Part shown: piece after piece, positions 52,389-61,046 of the stretch | Layout of the letters: every line of letters starts with the position of its first letter | Numbering within the stretch: the stretch's first letter is position 1 | DNA from: Bacillus thuringiensis | GTDB lineage: Bacteria > Bacillota > Bacilli > Bacillales > Bacillaceae_G | Length of the DNA: 64,000 nt | Direction of reading: 5' to 3' | Assembly: GCF_014932895.1 (NCBI RefSeq) | Contig: NZ_JACYOF010000004.1 | Span: 62,001-126,000, forward strand | Translations under genes and position numbers: made by a program | The notes under the pieces: model-generated | Seen by the model: only the letters and a program-made list of their open reading frames with translations | What the model was told of the DNA's origin: nothing | Database searches by the model: none

Positions 52389-53449
52389 AAAAATCTATCA
52401 AAGTATTAAGTTCAGTTGCAACGGCTGCTATTATTCTATTAACATCGGTAAATAGTGCATTTGCTGATAGAGAAATGATTATTTCAGATTTACCAAAGCA
52501 AGGATATAGATATGGTGTGGGCGCATATGAGGGAGTAGTAGCGCATTCCACAGCGACACCAGAAGCACCTGCTATTAATATTAGAAATTATGAAGCTAGA
52601 ACATGGAGAAACGCATTTGTTCATTATGCGGTTGACTGGGATGAAACGATTCAAATTGCTGATACGAAATATAAAGCATATGGAGCAGGACCATCAGCGA
52701 ACACCCGGTTCGTTCATGTAGAGTTATGCGAAACAGCAGACTATACAAAGTTCAAGCGTTCATATGAAAAATACGTAAAGCTTTTAGCGAAGATCTTAAA
52801 AGATAACAAGTTATCTGTAGAAAAAGGATTATGGACTCACTACGATGTTACGAAGTATCTTGGTGGCACAGACCATGAAGACCCATTTGATTATTTACGG
52901 AGTCATGGCGTGTCAGAAACCCAATTCCGTGCAGATGTACAACGAGCATACAATAATGCTAATGTAGATGTTTCTGTCCCTGAGAAACCATCTAAACCAG
53001 CGGAAGTGTCGACAGCTGTAACAGACGGTATTGCCTATATTGAAGGATACAACGTTAATTTACGTAAAGGACCTGGTACAAGCTATTCTAAGATTCGTCA
53101 GTTAAACAAACCAGAATCATATATTGTGTGGGGTGAAAAGGATGGTTGGTTAAATCTTGGCGGAGAGCAATGGATTAAAAATAATCCATCTTATGTGAAG
53201 TTTAATAAGAATAGTACAGTGGATGCTTCTATTGTAGGGAAGCGCGTTGTTTCAAAAGTTAACAATCTACGTTTCTATGATGCTCCATCTTGGCAGGATA
53301 AAGACGTGGCTGGTTCTGTAGATGCAGGATTAGGATTTACAATCGATGCGGAGGTAAGGGTAAATGGATCACCACAATATAAAGTGCACAATAGTAAAGG
53401 TAAAACATACTATGTAACAGCAAATGAAGCTTATGCGTATGTTAAATGA
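52385..53449 (+). CDS. N-acetylmuramoyl-L-alanine amidase (endolysin) with signal peptide
   Basis: 354 residues. Residues 1-27 look like a signal peptide (KKSIKVLSSVATAAIILLTS, then AFA-D). The Amidase_2 domain follows (VVAHSTATPEAPAINIRNYE, FVHYAVDWDETIQIADT, the zinc His in THYDVTK). Two C-terminal modules bind the wall: an SH3b domain (VNLRKGPGTSYSKIRQLNKP) and a second with YKVHNSKGKTYYVT. It cuts the bond between muramic acid and the peptide. Secretion by the host Sec system would be unusual for a holin-released lysin. Confidence 0.9.
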   Translation: MKKSIKVLSSVATAAIILLTSVNSAFADREMIISDLPKQGYRYGVGAYEGVVAHSTATPEAPAINIRNYEARTWRNAFVHYAVDWDETIQIADTKYKAYGAGPSANTRFVHVELCETADYTKFKRSYEKYVKLLAKILKDNKLSVEKGLWTHYDVTKYLGGTDHEDPFDYLRSHGVSETQFRADVQRAYNNANVDVSVPEKPSKPAEVSTAVTDGIAYIEGYNVNLRKGPGTSYSKIRQLNKPESYIVWGEKDGWLNLGGEQWIKNNPSYVKFNKNSTVDASIVGKRVVSKVNNLRFYDAPSWQDKDVAGSVDAGLGFTIDAEVRVNGSPQYKVHNSKGKTYYVTANEAYAYVK

Positions 53450-53484
53450 TTTTTTACAAAAGAATAGTTTTATGAACAAAAATA

Positions 53485-53511
53485 AGAGCCGTCAAATGAC
53501 GGCTTTTTTTA
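53485..53511 (+). terminator. Terminator of the lysis genes
   Basis: GCCGTC-AAAT-GACGGC followed by T7. Confidence 0.85.
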
Positions 53512-53560
53512 ATTTATATTCACTAATTCATCAAACTTAAACTTAGTATTCAAACCGAAA

Positions 53561-53640
53561 GCATCTGTGCAGTACAAAGTTCGCAATAGTAAAGATAAAA
53601 AATACTATGTATTAGCAAATGCTGTCTATTTGTATGGAAT
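53561..53640 (+). pseudogene. Remnant of an endolysin C-terminus
   Basis: ASVQYKVRNSKDKKYYVLAN here matches the end of the intact amidase (GSPQYKVHNSKGKTYYVTAN). It lies after the lysis terminator, has no start, and is all that remains of a second copy, probably from recombination between related endolysin genes. Confidence 0.65.
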
Positions 53641-53673
53641 TCAAGAAAAAGGAGCTAAAATATCCCTTTTTTA

Positions 53674-54183
53674 TCAGTCATCCCATGAAATATGAAAATA
53701 GACGTCATAATTGTAGATCATAGTTACAATTTCTGCTCTAGTTGCAAAATCACTTCCACGAGAGCCATCGTAAATGAATCTGTCGATTCCGAAACTTCTG
53801 GCATTCCCAAAGCCATTTGAAGGATTCCATGCTTTACGACCAGTATCTTTGGCATAAATCATTCCCATCATTTCATCACGAGTTATCCAATTAGTTCCCC
53901 TGGTGCCGTCTGAAATCCCGCGTGACATAAGAAATTTACGAGCAGAATTATAATCATAACCACGAGACTTTTTTATATAACGAGTAAATATTAACCAAGC
54001 ATCTTGACGGGTTGCTAGACTATCGCGCATATCGGATGTAATATACCCTTTCTCCCTAGCCCAATTCATGTGTTCATCCGCCCAATGAGCAGATGCTTCC
54101 TTAGGTGCGACTGTTGCGAAACCTGCAGATAACATAACAGCTGCAGCAGCAACAACCATAATTTTTTTTAGTTTTTTTAACAT
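53674..54183 (-). CDS. Secreted SLH-like protein
   Basis: About 169 residues: MLKKLKKIMVVAAAAVMLSA signal sequence with a likely cleavage after ASA, then three repeats in the SLH manner (HWADEHMNWAREKGYITSDM; ATRQDAWLIFTRYIKK; ITRDEMMGMIYA; ATRAEIVTMIYNY). It is a phage-borne surface or secreted protein on the strand opposite the lysis genes. ATG 54183 (M4) is preferred over 54192 for spacing to GAGAGAGG. Confidence 0.75.
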   Translation of the reverse strand: MLKKLKKIMVVAAAAVMLSAGFATVAPKEASAHWADEHMNWAREKGYITSDMRDSLATRQDAWLIFTRYIKKSRGYDYNSARKFLMSRGISDGTRGTNWITRDEMMGMIYAKDTGRKAWNPSNGFGNARSFGIDRFIYDGSRGSDFATRAEIVTMIYNYDVYFHISWDD

Positions 54184-54332
54184 CTTTTCCATTCCTCTCT
54201 CTATTTATTTATAACACATACATTATATTACATTATTAGGTTTTTGAAGTAAATTAATATATGTGAATTTACGATTTTATTTTAGTTATATTTTGTGAAG
54301 TTATTTCTTACAAAAGGTTTGACATATTAAGC

Positions 54333-54536
54333 ATGTACCTCCTTTTTAATACATGCTATGTGAAGAATAATGATTGGACAAGAATTTATGTACCTAATGA
54401 GGTAAATAAAAAAGAGCTGAATGAAAGTCCAGCACCTTTGCCCCGCTTTTTAGAAAAGACTAGAAAATATTTGAAAAAACCTGTTGCTAAAAACATTGAT
54501 ATAACAAGGCGTTTAAAAGAGTGGAAAAACAAATAA
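54333..54536 (+). CDS. Small ORF near attR (67 aa), doubtful
   Basis: WTRIYVPNEVNKKELNESPA then LPRFLEKTRKYLKKPV and a basic tail. Composition is protein-like, but the only ATG lies inside an inverted repeat (AGCATGTA / TACATGCT) with no ribosome site. It may be the 3' end of a gene lost at the phage edge. Confidence 0.35.
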   Translation: MYLLFNTCYVKNNDWTRIYVPNEVNKKELNESPAPLPRFLEKTRKYLKKPVAKNIDITRRLKEWKNK

Positions 54537-54614
54537 AAGGGGTGTATCTATTTTTAGGGCAAGTACAATAGAAGAAATAAAAAAAGTGCTAACAAGTTTG
54601 CAAACGAACTTGCT

Positions 54615-54702
54615 AACACCAATACGAAATAGACATAAAATATCGCTGATATGTCACATTTAATAATAGGTTTAATCCATTAAAAAACACTAATACGAAA
54701 TA
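54615..54702. repeat. Direct repeats near attR, possible integrase arm sites
   Basis: AACACCAATACGAAATA (54615-54631) and AACACTAATACGAAATA (54686-54702) differ by one base and are spaced 71 bases, close to the right phage end. Arm-site role inferred. Confidence 0.5.
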
Positions 54703-54721
54703 CTCATATAATCATTCATGA

Positions 54722-54731
54722 TATTCCATAT
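54722..54731. other. attR core
   Basis: TATTCCATAT, the same 10 bases as attL. To the right, the host gene resumes in the frame that fits its left half. Confidence 0.8.
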
Positions 54732-55056
54732 TGTAGATGTTGAGTATAGCTGGATTTGTGATTTGGAAGGAAAGGAAGTAGATGAGCCACAATTTAAGGA
54801 TTATCAATCCATTCAAAAAGTGAAAGCGTTATCTGATTTGTATAACAAGGATTTAGAGGGATTTCTATAATCGTGGACAGGAGACTTAGAGAATAAAATA
54901 TTAAAAGTTTCATGGACGGATAAAGAGTAAAAGTATGGTGAAGTGTTACGACACGTTATTATACATGAAATTCATCATATAGGCCAGCTATCAATATGGG
55001 CAAGAGGGTTAAATCTTCAGCCAGTTTCAGCGAATTTAATTGGAAGAGGATTATAA
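54722..55056 (+). pseudogene. DinB-family protein, 3' half
   Basis: Frame from 54724 reads FHIVDVEYSWICDLEGKEVD ... KVKALSDLYNKDLEGFL, TAA at 54868-54870, SWTGDLENKILKVSWTDKE, TAA at 54928-54930, then KYGEVLRHVIIHEIHHIGQL with the two metal-binding His of DinB/YizA-type proteins. Joined to 16367-16499 it rebuilds one gene that is disrupted by the prophage, one frameshift and two stops. Confidence 0.85.
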
Positions 55057-55061
55057 ACTTG

Positions 55062-55100
55062 AAAATCGACTTGCACTGCAAATGCAAGTCGATTTTTATA
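55062..55100. terminator. Bidirectional terminator
   Basis: AAAATCGACTTGCA / TGCAAGTCGATTTT, perfect 14-bp stem, between the convergent DinB remnant and the carboxypeptidase-like gene. Confidence 0.85.
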
Positions 55101-55114
55101 TATAAGAAGATTTC

Positions 55115-56131
55115 CTAGTTAAAATCCTCGGATTTTTTTTGACGTATATGTAAAAACATTAAAATTGTAATGATAAAAAAGATCATCATCGTTTGTATGA
55201 TTAAATTTTTAAACTGTAGCAATATTGTCCAAGATGTAAGAGCATCTTTAAAAGCTTGGAGTACAGAGTACGAGGAAGGTTCAAAACCGTACTGAAGTAA
55301 TTTTTTTGTTTCGATAAAAGTAGTGTTTTCTTCATCGGATTCTAATATTACTGAAATAAGCCTAGTATCTCCTAGTTTTGCAGTACCGACAAAACTATTA
55401 TTACCGTTAGTTGAAAAGCTAGTTTGCAACCCATCAACACCTTGGAATTTAATTTTTTCATTAAGGGAATAAATCATTTTATTTGTGTTGAAAACTTGAA
55501 AATCTTTGAAGGTAAATTGGTAAGAGGTTAGTTTCGTAATATTCAGTACATCCGGAAAATCTTTTACTAATTGTGTTGCTAGTTTAGCTGCGTCTATCGC
55601 TGTTGTACTAGGTTGTTTATTTTTTTCGTTATTAACTCCAGTAGAGTTTTGAAATGGGGATGTTTGTGATAACTTTAGTTGTTTGGCTTTTTCGTTCATT
55701 AACCTTGTAAAGCTATCTTCATTTCCGGCAATGTGTTCCGCTAGTGCGAGCGCAGAACGATTATTTCCTGTTAAAAGCAATGCATGAAGTAAATCACGAA
55801 CCGTCGTTTTATCCTTCGATGTTACTTGTATAGGGCTTGTTTCTACTTGGAATACTTCGTTACTTATTTTTACTAATTCATCTAACTGTATTTTTCCGTC
55901 ATTCAGTTGTTCCAATGCGATATATTCTGTCATTAATTTAGATAAAGTAGCTGATTGTATAGGAGTTTTTTCATTTTTTTTATAAACAACTTCACCAGAA
56001 TTAGCATCTATTAAAATAGCTGATTTAGCTTGGATAATTGGACCATTTACATAAAGATAAAAATATAAAACGATAAGTGCAGTAATGAGAAAAGATAATA
56101 ATAAAACTGTTATTTTTTTTAAGAATTGCAT
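55115..56131 (-). CDS. D-Ala-D-Ala carboxypeptidase homologue with altered active site
   Basis: 338 residues, S11/DacA fold: membrane segments at ~9-30 and near the C-terminus, with an extracellular domain beginning AKSAILIDANSGEVVYKKNE. The expected SxxK reads TLSK (in SATLSKLMT), SxN reads TGN (in LLTGNNRSALALAEH) and KTG reads QTS (in GVDGLQTSF). All three are changed, so it is probably not an active peptidase and may act in binding or sensing. It is on the same strand as, and downstream of, a two-component pair. Confidence 0.85.
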   Translation of the reverse strand: MQFLKKITVLLLSFLITALIVLYFYLYVNGPIIQAKSAILIDANSGEVVYKKNEKTPIQSATLSKLMTEYIALEQLNDGKIQLDELVKISNEVFQVETSPIQVTSKDKTTVRDLLHALLLTGNNRSALALAEHIAGNEDSFTRLMNEKAKQLKLSQTSPFQNSTGVNNEKNKQPSTTAIDAAKLATQLVKDFPDVLNITKLTSYQFTFKDFQVFNTNKMIYSLNEKIKFQGVDGLQTSFSTNGNNSFVGTAKLGDTRLISVILESDEENTTFIETKKLLQYGFEPSSYSVLQAFKDALTSWTILLQFKNLIIQTMMIFFIITILMFLHIRQKKSEDFN

Positions 56132-56255
56132 AAGCGATCCTCCTACTAATACATCAATAACAATATTGTAAGAGGGAATGCTTAATTAGGAAGAAAGAAA
56201 AGGTAAAGAATTTCTAAAGAATTTTAAAGTATTATTAAATTTTGGATGTTTATGG

Positions 56256-56295
56256 TAAAAAGATTCAATTTCTTATTAGATAAGAAATTGAATCT
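56256..56295 (-). terminator. Terminator of the two-component operon
   Basis: AGATTCAATTTCTTA / TAAGAAATTGAATCT, perfect 15-bp stem; on the minus strand followed by TTTTTACC. Confidence 0.8.
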
Positions 56296-56309
56296 AAAAT
56301 TATGCCGTA

Positions 56310-57467
56310 TTAACATTTATATGGTAGTAGTTTCACAGTGAAAGTTGTTTTTTTATCATCACTATATACTTCAATTGTTCCTTTATGCAATTCGACAATA
56401 CTTTTTGCAATTGCTAATCCGAGCCCAGATCCACCAGTGTTTGTTGAACGTGATTTTTCAACACGATAAAAACGTTCAAAAATATGAGGTAAATCTGTAC
56501 TAGGAATAGGTTGTCCGTAATTTGTTATATCAATTATAATCATATTATTGCTTTCATAAGCAGTAAGGTCAATATAACCACCTTCGTTTCCATAAGTGAT
56601 AGCGTTTATAAAAAGGTTTTCAAATACGCGCACTAATTTGTCTCCATCGGCTAATACCATGAGTTTTTGAGAGGGGAATGAAGGTCGACATTCTATATTA
56701 GCTTCTTGAACTTGTATTCGGAATTGAACAGTTAATTGTCCAAGTAACTCTACAATATCGATGGGAACAGAATACAAACTTAACTCTTTATTTTGAACGC
56801 GTGTATATTCAAACAAGTCATTCATTAATGCGTTTAGACGTGTTACTTTACCATAAATAACTTGTATATAATGACGCAATTCCACTTCATCTCTATAATT
56901 ATCATGATGAATTAAATTCACGTATCCAACTATAGATGTAAGGGGAGTACGTAAATCATGAGATACATTTGTAATCAGCTCGCTTTTTGCTTGTTCCGCC
57001 TGTCTTTCTTCATCAATCGAGACTTTTAATTGTTCAACAATTTTATTAACCCCGGTTGCTAACTCTTCTAAATAATTATGATTTACGATGGAAACTTTAT
57101 GATTGAAGTTTCCATTTGCAATATAGCGAATTTCCTCTATCATTTTTTTAATACAAGTTTCATAGTAAAGCTTTCTCTCGTGACGATAAAAAATATAAAG
57201 ATAGGATGAAAAAATAGAAAATAAAAATAAATAAGAAACAATCATCAACCATAAAGATTCCTTAATTCCTTTATATTTTTCATAACCAAAAATCCGAATG
57301 AATTCTTTACCGAGTTCAGTTAGAGTAAGTGAACTCTCAATTACACTCGTAATGAGGCGATATATAATTAATTCAGTAATAGGAGTAAGAGTGATAGCTA
57401 ATAAGAGCCAAAAAATTATCTTCCATTTGGGAATGTCTTTTAATATATCAAATGCTTCATTTCTCAA
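56310..57467 (-). CDS. Sensor histidine kinase (VanS-like)
   Basis: 385 residues: two membrane helices (~18-38 and ~72-92), a short HAMP-like linker, H-box ITNVSHDLRTPLTSIVGYVN (~168-187), N-box LFINAITYGNEGGYI, G1/G2 boxes IFERFYRVEKSRS and TGGSGLGLAIAK. Membrane sensor that phosphorylates the regulator encoded just upstream, whose end it overlaps by 11 bases. Resembles the VanS group; the neighbouring carboxypeptidase homologue fits a wall-related role. Confidence 0.9.
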   Translation of the reverse strand: MRNEAFDILKDIPKWKIIFWLLLAITLTPITELIIYRLITSVIESSLTLTELGKEFIRIFGYEKYKGIKESLWLMIVSYLFLFSIFSSYLYIFYRHERKLYYETCIKKMIEEIRYIANGNFNHKVSIVNHNYLEELATGVNKIVEQLKVSIDEERQAEQAKSELITNVSHDLRTPLTSIVGYVNLIHHDNYRDEVELRHYIQVIYGKVTRLNALMNDLFEYTRVQNKELSLYSVPIDIVELLGQLTVQFRIQVQEANIECRPSFPSQKLMVLADGDKLVRVFENLFINAITYGNEGGYIDLTAYESNNMIIIDITNYGQPIPSTDLPHIFERFYRVEKSRSTNTGGSGLGLAIAKSIVELHKGTIEVYSDDKKTTFTVKLLPYKC

Positions 57468-58152
57468 TTTTATAGCCTACTCCCCAAACAGTATGAATAA
57501 ATTTTTCTCCATTCATTACTGTTTCAAGTTTATCCCGTAAATTACTAATGTGAACCATTACAGTTTTATTTGAACCATAACCATCTTCATTCCAAACACG
57601 TTCAAATATTTCTTCGGAACTAAATACTCTGCCTGTATTACTTGCTAGTAAATATAAAATATCAAATTCAATAGATGTAAGCTTAATATATTTATTATTT
57701 ACTTTAACAGTATGATTATGCTTATGGATTTCAGCTGTTCGAATACGAATGATACCATCTTCTTTCTTTTGGGTAGCAGCGTTTTGGAAAGAGGATCTTC
57801 TCAGCAAAGCTTTCACTCTTGCGACTAATTCTAGTGGGTTAAACGGTTTAATCATATAATCATCTGCACCAGTCATAAGCCCTAATATTTTATCCATATC
57901 TTCAGCCTTTGCACTAAGCATAAGGATAGGTACAGTATTATTTTCACGCACTTCTTGACAAACTTCTAATCCATTACGCTTTGGCATCATAATATCCAAA
58001 ATCATAAGGTCAACTTCATATGTAGATATCATTTGTAATGCATCATCACCGTCATAAGCTTTAAAAATGTTATATCCTTCATTTCGCAAATAAACAGCGA
58101 GTAACTCTACAATATCTTTATCATCATCAATAATTAATATGTTTTTATTCAT
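57457..58152 (-). CDS. OmpR-family response regulator (VanR-like)
   Basis: 231 residues: receiver domain with NILIIDDDKDIVELL, phospho-Asp in LMILDIMMPKRNG (~52) and the conserved Lys in DYMIKPFNPLEL (~101), followed by a winged-helix DNA-binding domain (YIKLTSIEFDILYLLASNTG ... NKTVMVHISNLRDKLE ... HTVWGVGYKIE). ATG after GAAGGGAAC. First gene of the pair. Confidence 0.93.
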   Translation of the reverse strand: MNKNILIIDDDKDIVELLAVYLRNEGYNIFKAYDGDDALQMISTYEVDLMILDIMMPKRNGLEVCQEVRENNTVPILMLSAKAEDMDKILGLMTGADDYMIKPFNPLELVARVKALLRRSSFQNAATQKKEDGIIRIRTAEIHKHNHTVKVNNKYIKLTSIEFDILYLLASNTGRVFSSEEIFERVWNEDGYGSNKTVMVHISNLRDKLETVMNGEKFIHTVWGVGYKIEK

Positions 58153-58349
58153 TATTTAGTTAGTTCCCTTCCTTACAAATCATCAACATTACTATAATAA
58201 CAAACATTTATGTACTTTGTAGCAATGATTTCACATAAATTTTCATGTAACGTATTAAAAAGGAATTAAACCATTCATAACGAATTAAAATAGAAGGATT
58301 ATTTAAATTTCCTATTATATTGAAAGAACGTAATAAGGAGGAGATTAGC

Positions 58350-58958
58350 GTGTTATATAATGAAATATGTTCATTTACTCCAACGGGGAAAATAGAACAT
58401 GATATAAAAGCGTTTCTATTAAAATACAATAAAGAATTTACATATAAACATTCAATTCGTGTGGCAAATGAAGCACGAAAAATAGCGATAATGTTTCATG
58501 AAAATGAAGGGAAAGCAGAAATTGCAGGGTATTTACATGATATAAGTGCAATCTTTCCGAACGAGGAGCGGATAAAAGTTTCTGAAGCATTTGGAATCGA
58601 AATATTACAAGAAGAACGAAAATTCCCAATGATTATTCATCAAAAATTATCGAGAGTAATTGCAAAAGAGGTATTTAAAATAGAAGACGAAGAAGTATTA
58701 GATGCAATCTGTTGCCATACTACGTTGCGTAAACATGCAACGAAGATGGATTTAGTATTATTCGTTGCAGATAAAATAGAATGGGATCAAAAAGGGACAC
58801 CATCATATTTAGTAGAAGTAAAAAAAGGATTGGAAAAATCTTTGGAACATGCTGCTTTTATATATATTTCATATTTGTGGGAAAGAAAAGATACATTGAA
58901 AGTTATACATCCGTGGCTAGAAGAAGCATATTGGCATTTAAAAGAAATTGTAGAGTAG
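58350..58958 (+). CDS. YqeK-like HD-domain hydrolase
   Basis: About 202 residues of the HD superfamily: KHSIRVANEARKIA (first His), AGYLHDISAIFP (HD), and a later His in AICCHTTLRKHATKMDLVLFVADKIEWD. YqeK enzymes hydrolyse diadenosine tetraphosphate or related nucleotides. Start at GTG 58350, after AAGGAGGAG. Confidence 0.8.
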   Translation: MLYNEICSFTPTGKIEHDIKAFLLKYNKEFTYKHSIRVANEARKIAIMFHENEGKAEIAGYLHDISAIFPNEERIKVSEAFGIEILQEERKFPMIIHQKLSRVIAKEVFKIEDEEVLDAICCHTTLRKHATKMDLVLFVADKIEWDQKGTPSYLVEVKKGLEKSLEHAAFIYISYLWERKDTLKVIHPWLEEAYWHLKEIVE

Positions 58959-58971
58959 AAAGGATATAAAA

Positions 58972-59646
58972 ATGCAATTAAAAGAATATGTGGATCAAGC
59001 ATTTCCAGGTGTTGCATTAGTACCGGACATATACTCTCAGTGGGAAAATCATCTTCACTTTGATTTCGGGAAAGATAAATATCAGTTTAAAGAAGGAACG
59101 GATATTTATAACATGGAGTATTTCTTTCAATTATATAAATACAATGGAGAAGTATATCATGATATATTCTTGAAAAAAGATACTGTGTTTGTAGTGACAA
59201 ATGTTTATAGATTTAAAAAGGAAAATGTAAAAAATACAAAGAAAATAAATCTATACAATAGATGTATTAAGAAAAAAGATCTAAAGTTTCATATAAGACA
59301 AGAAACGTTACCTTTTTTATTTGAAGATGAAGAAGCGGATTTATATTGTACATATCAATTTTCTTTAAAATGTCTTGCAGAAGATATTAAATATGAACCG
59401 CTTATTCAAGCGGCTAATCATGAGGATTTCCCTAATCTGTATCCTCGTTTTGGGCGCAAAAAAGAAATTTCTTACCCAGATGTATTTCTCATAAATACAA
59501 CGAAAGATATTGTCGTGTTTATTTATGATGATAGAGGATGTGAAGTAATTGCGAAGAATAAAGAAATAATACGAGGTTAATATGAGAAATACAAAGAATG
59601 GATTCCAGACTATGAACGAGAAAGTATAGATAACTTATTTAAATGA
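58972..59646 (+). pseudogene. DUF3885 protein with premature stop
   Basis: 202 residues (MQLKEYVDQAFPGVALVPDI ... FDFGKDKYQFKEGTDIYNME ... VFLINTTKDIVVFIYDDRGC) end at TAA 59578-59580. The same frame then continues with YEKYKEWIPDYERESIDNLF and stops at 59646. This is the expected end of the family, so a nonsense change removed ~22 residues. The shortened protein may still fold. Confidence 0.65.
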
Positions 59647-59669
59647 AAATAGGGGAAGTGAAGCGTGTA

Positions 59670-60380
59670 ATGAAACGTATCGCAATCGTATCCGCATGGG
59701 AACCAGAACTTACGTACTTGCATCAACATTATCCAAGTGAACGTGTAGAAAAAAGAGCAGCTTGGGAATATCATTTTCATACTATAAATGACCTGGAAAT
59801 TATCTCCGTTATAACTGGTGTCGGCAAGGTAAGTTGTGCTAGTTGTGTGCAATTATTAATTAGTGAATTTCAGCCAGATGAGTTATTTATGACAGGAATA
59901 TGCGGAAGCTTATCAAACAAGGTGAAAAATGGTCATATTGTAGTGGCACTAAATGCAATACAACACGATGTCACTGCTGCTGGTTCGGGAGAAGATGTTT
60001 TTAATTTATATAATGGTAGAACAGCACCTATTGAAACGACAAAATCACTTGTAAGAAGAATAAAAAAAATACGATCTTATGATCCGATACATTTCGGTAC
60101 ATTTTTATCTGGAGACCAACGTATTCGCAGTTCAGAAATGAGATGTTTACTCTATACTGTATATGGAGCATTGGCAGTTGATCAAGAAGTGGCAGCTTTT
60201 GCTTATGTGTGTCATATAAACAAAAAACCATTTCTATGTTTAAAAGCTGCTTCGGATCAAGCGAATGATAAAACGAAAGAAGAACAAAAAATCTTTAAAA
60301 TGTTAGCATGCGAAAGAGCATGTGAGCATTTAATTGCTTTTTTACGTGTTTATGAGATTACTGTAGTAAATAATAGATAG
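59670..60380 (+). CDS. Purine nucleoside phosphorylase/MTA-SAH nucleosidase family protein
   Basis: About 236 residues with the PNP_UDP_1 fold: AWEPELTYL (Glu as in the AMEEE of MTA/SAH nucleosidases), ITGVGKVSCA, FMTGICGSL, LSGDQRI, AVDQEVAAFAYVC and KAASDQAND (catalytic Asp). The usual MEG/MEA purine-site motif reads DQEVAA, so substrate may differ from MTA/SAH. ATG 59670 after AGGGGAAGTGAAG. Confidence 0.75.
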   Translation: MKRIAIVSAWEPELTYLHQHYPSERVEKRAAWEYHFHTINDLEIISVITGVGKVSCASCVQLLISEFQPDELFMTGICGSLSNKVKNGHIVVALNAIQHDVTAAGSGEDVFNLYNGRTAPIETTKSLVRRIKKIRSYDPIHFGTFLSGDQRIRSSEMRCLLYTVYGALAVDQEVAAFAYVCHINKKPFLCLKAASDQANDKTKEEQKIFKMLACERACEHLIAFLRVYEITVVNNR

Positions 60381-60396
60381 TTAGGGGGTTTTAAGA

Positions 60397-61032
60397 TTGG
60401 AAACTGCAAATAAAATAGCTATTCTAGGTGCGAATGGAAAAGCTGGAAGATTTCTCGTAAATGAAGCATTGGAAAAGGGATATCAAGTGAAAATATTAAC
60501 GAGAAATTCTAAAAATATGTCGATAACTAATGAAAATGTAGAGGCTATCATTGGGGATGCACGTGATTTTTCTTCAATACAGGAATTACTTCAAGGCTGT
60601 AGAGCTGTAATTAATGCGGTCGGACAACCGAAAAATGAATCTTATATTTTTAGTACAGTTACGAATCATATTTTAAAAGTAATGAGGGAGTTTGACATAA
60701 AACGTTATATTCTTATTTCTGGTGGTTCTTTAAATGTAACAGGAGATCAGAAAGGAACTATAAATAAAATAGGGGCCACCTTGTTTAAATTATTTTTGCC
60801 AAAGATGATGCAAGATAAATATAAAGAATTACAAATTATCGAAAATAGTGATGTGGATTGGACAATTGTTAGATTACCATTTGTTCTAGAGGGGAATGGT
60901 ATAGGAAATATAACAGAGAGTTTGGTAGATATGCCAGGAATCAAAATTCAAAATGGAGACATCGCACCATTTGTTATAAAACAAATTAATAGTGAGATAT
61001 ATGTAGGGAAATGTCCATTCATTTCAACTTAA
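60397..61032 (+). CDS. NAD(P)-binding Rossmann protein (NmrA/SDR-like)
   Basis: 211 residues: IAILGANGKAGRFLVNEAL is the dinucleotide loop, followed by GDARDFSSIQELLQGCRAVI, YILISGGSLN and WTIVRLPFVL, the atypical SDR pattern of NmrA/BVR-B-type reductases. TTG start after TTAGGGGG. The substrate is unknown. Confidence 0.82.
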   Translation: METANKIAILGANGKAGRFLVNEALEKGYQVKILTRNSKNMSITNENVEAIIGDARDFSSIQELLQGCRAVINAVGQPKNESYIFSTVTNHILKVMREFDIKRYILISGGSLNVTGDQKGTINKIGATLFKLFLPKMMQDKYKELQIIENSDVDWTIVRLPFVLEGNGIGNITESLVDMPGIKIQNGDIAPFVIKQINSEIYVGKCPFIST

Positions 61033-61046
61033 GGGGTGTAATAATA

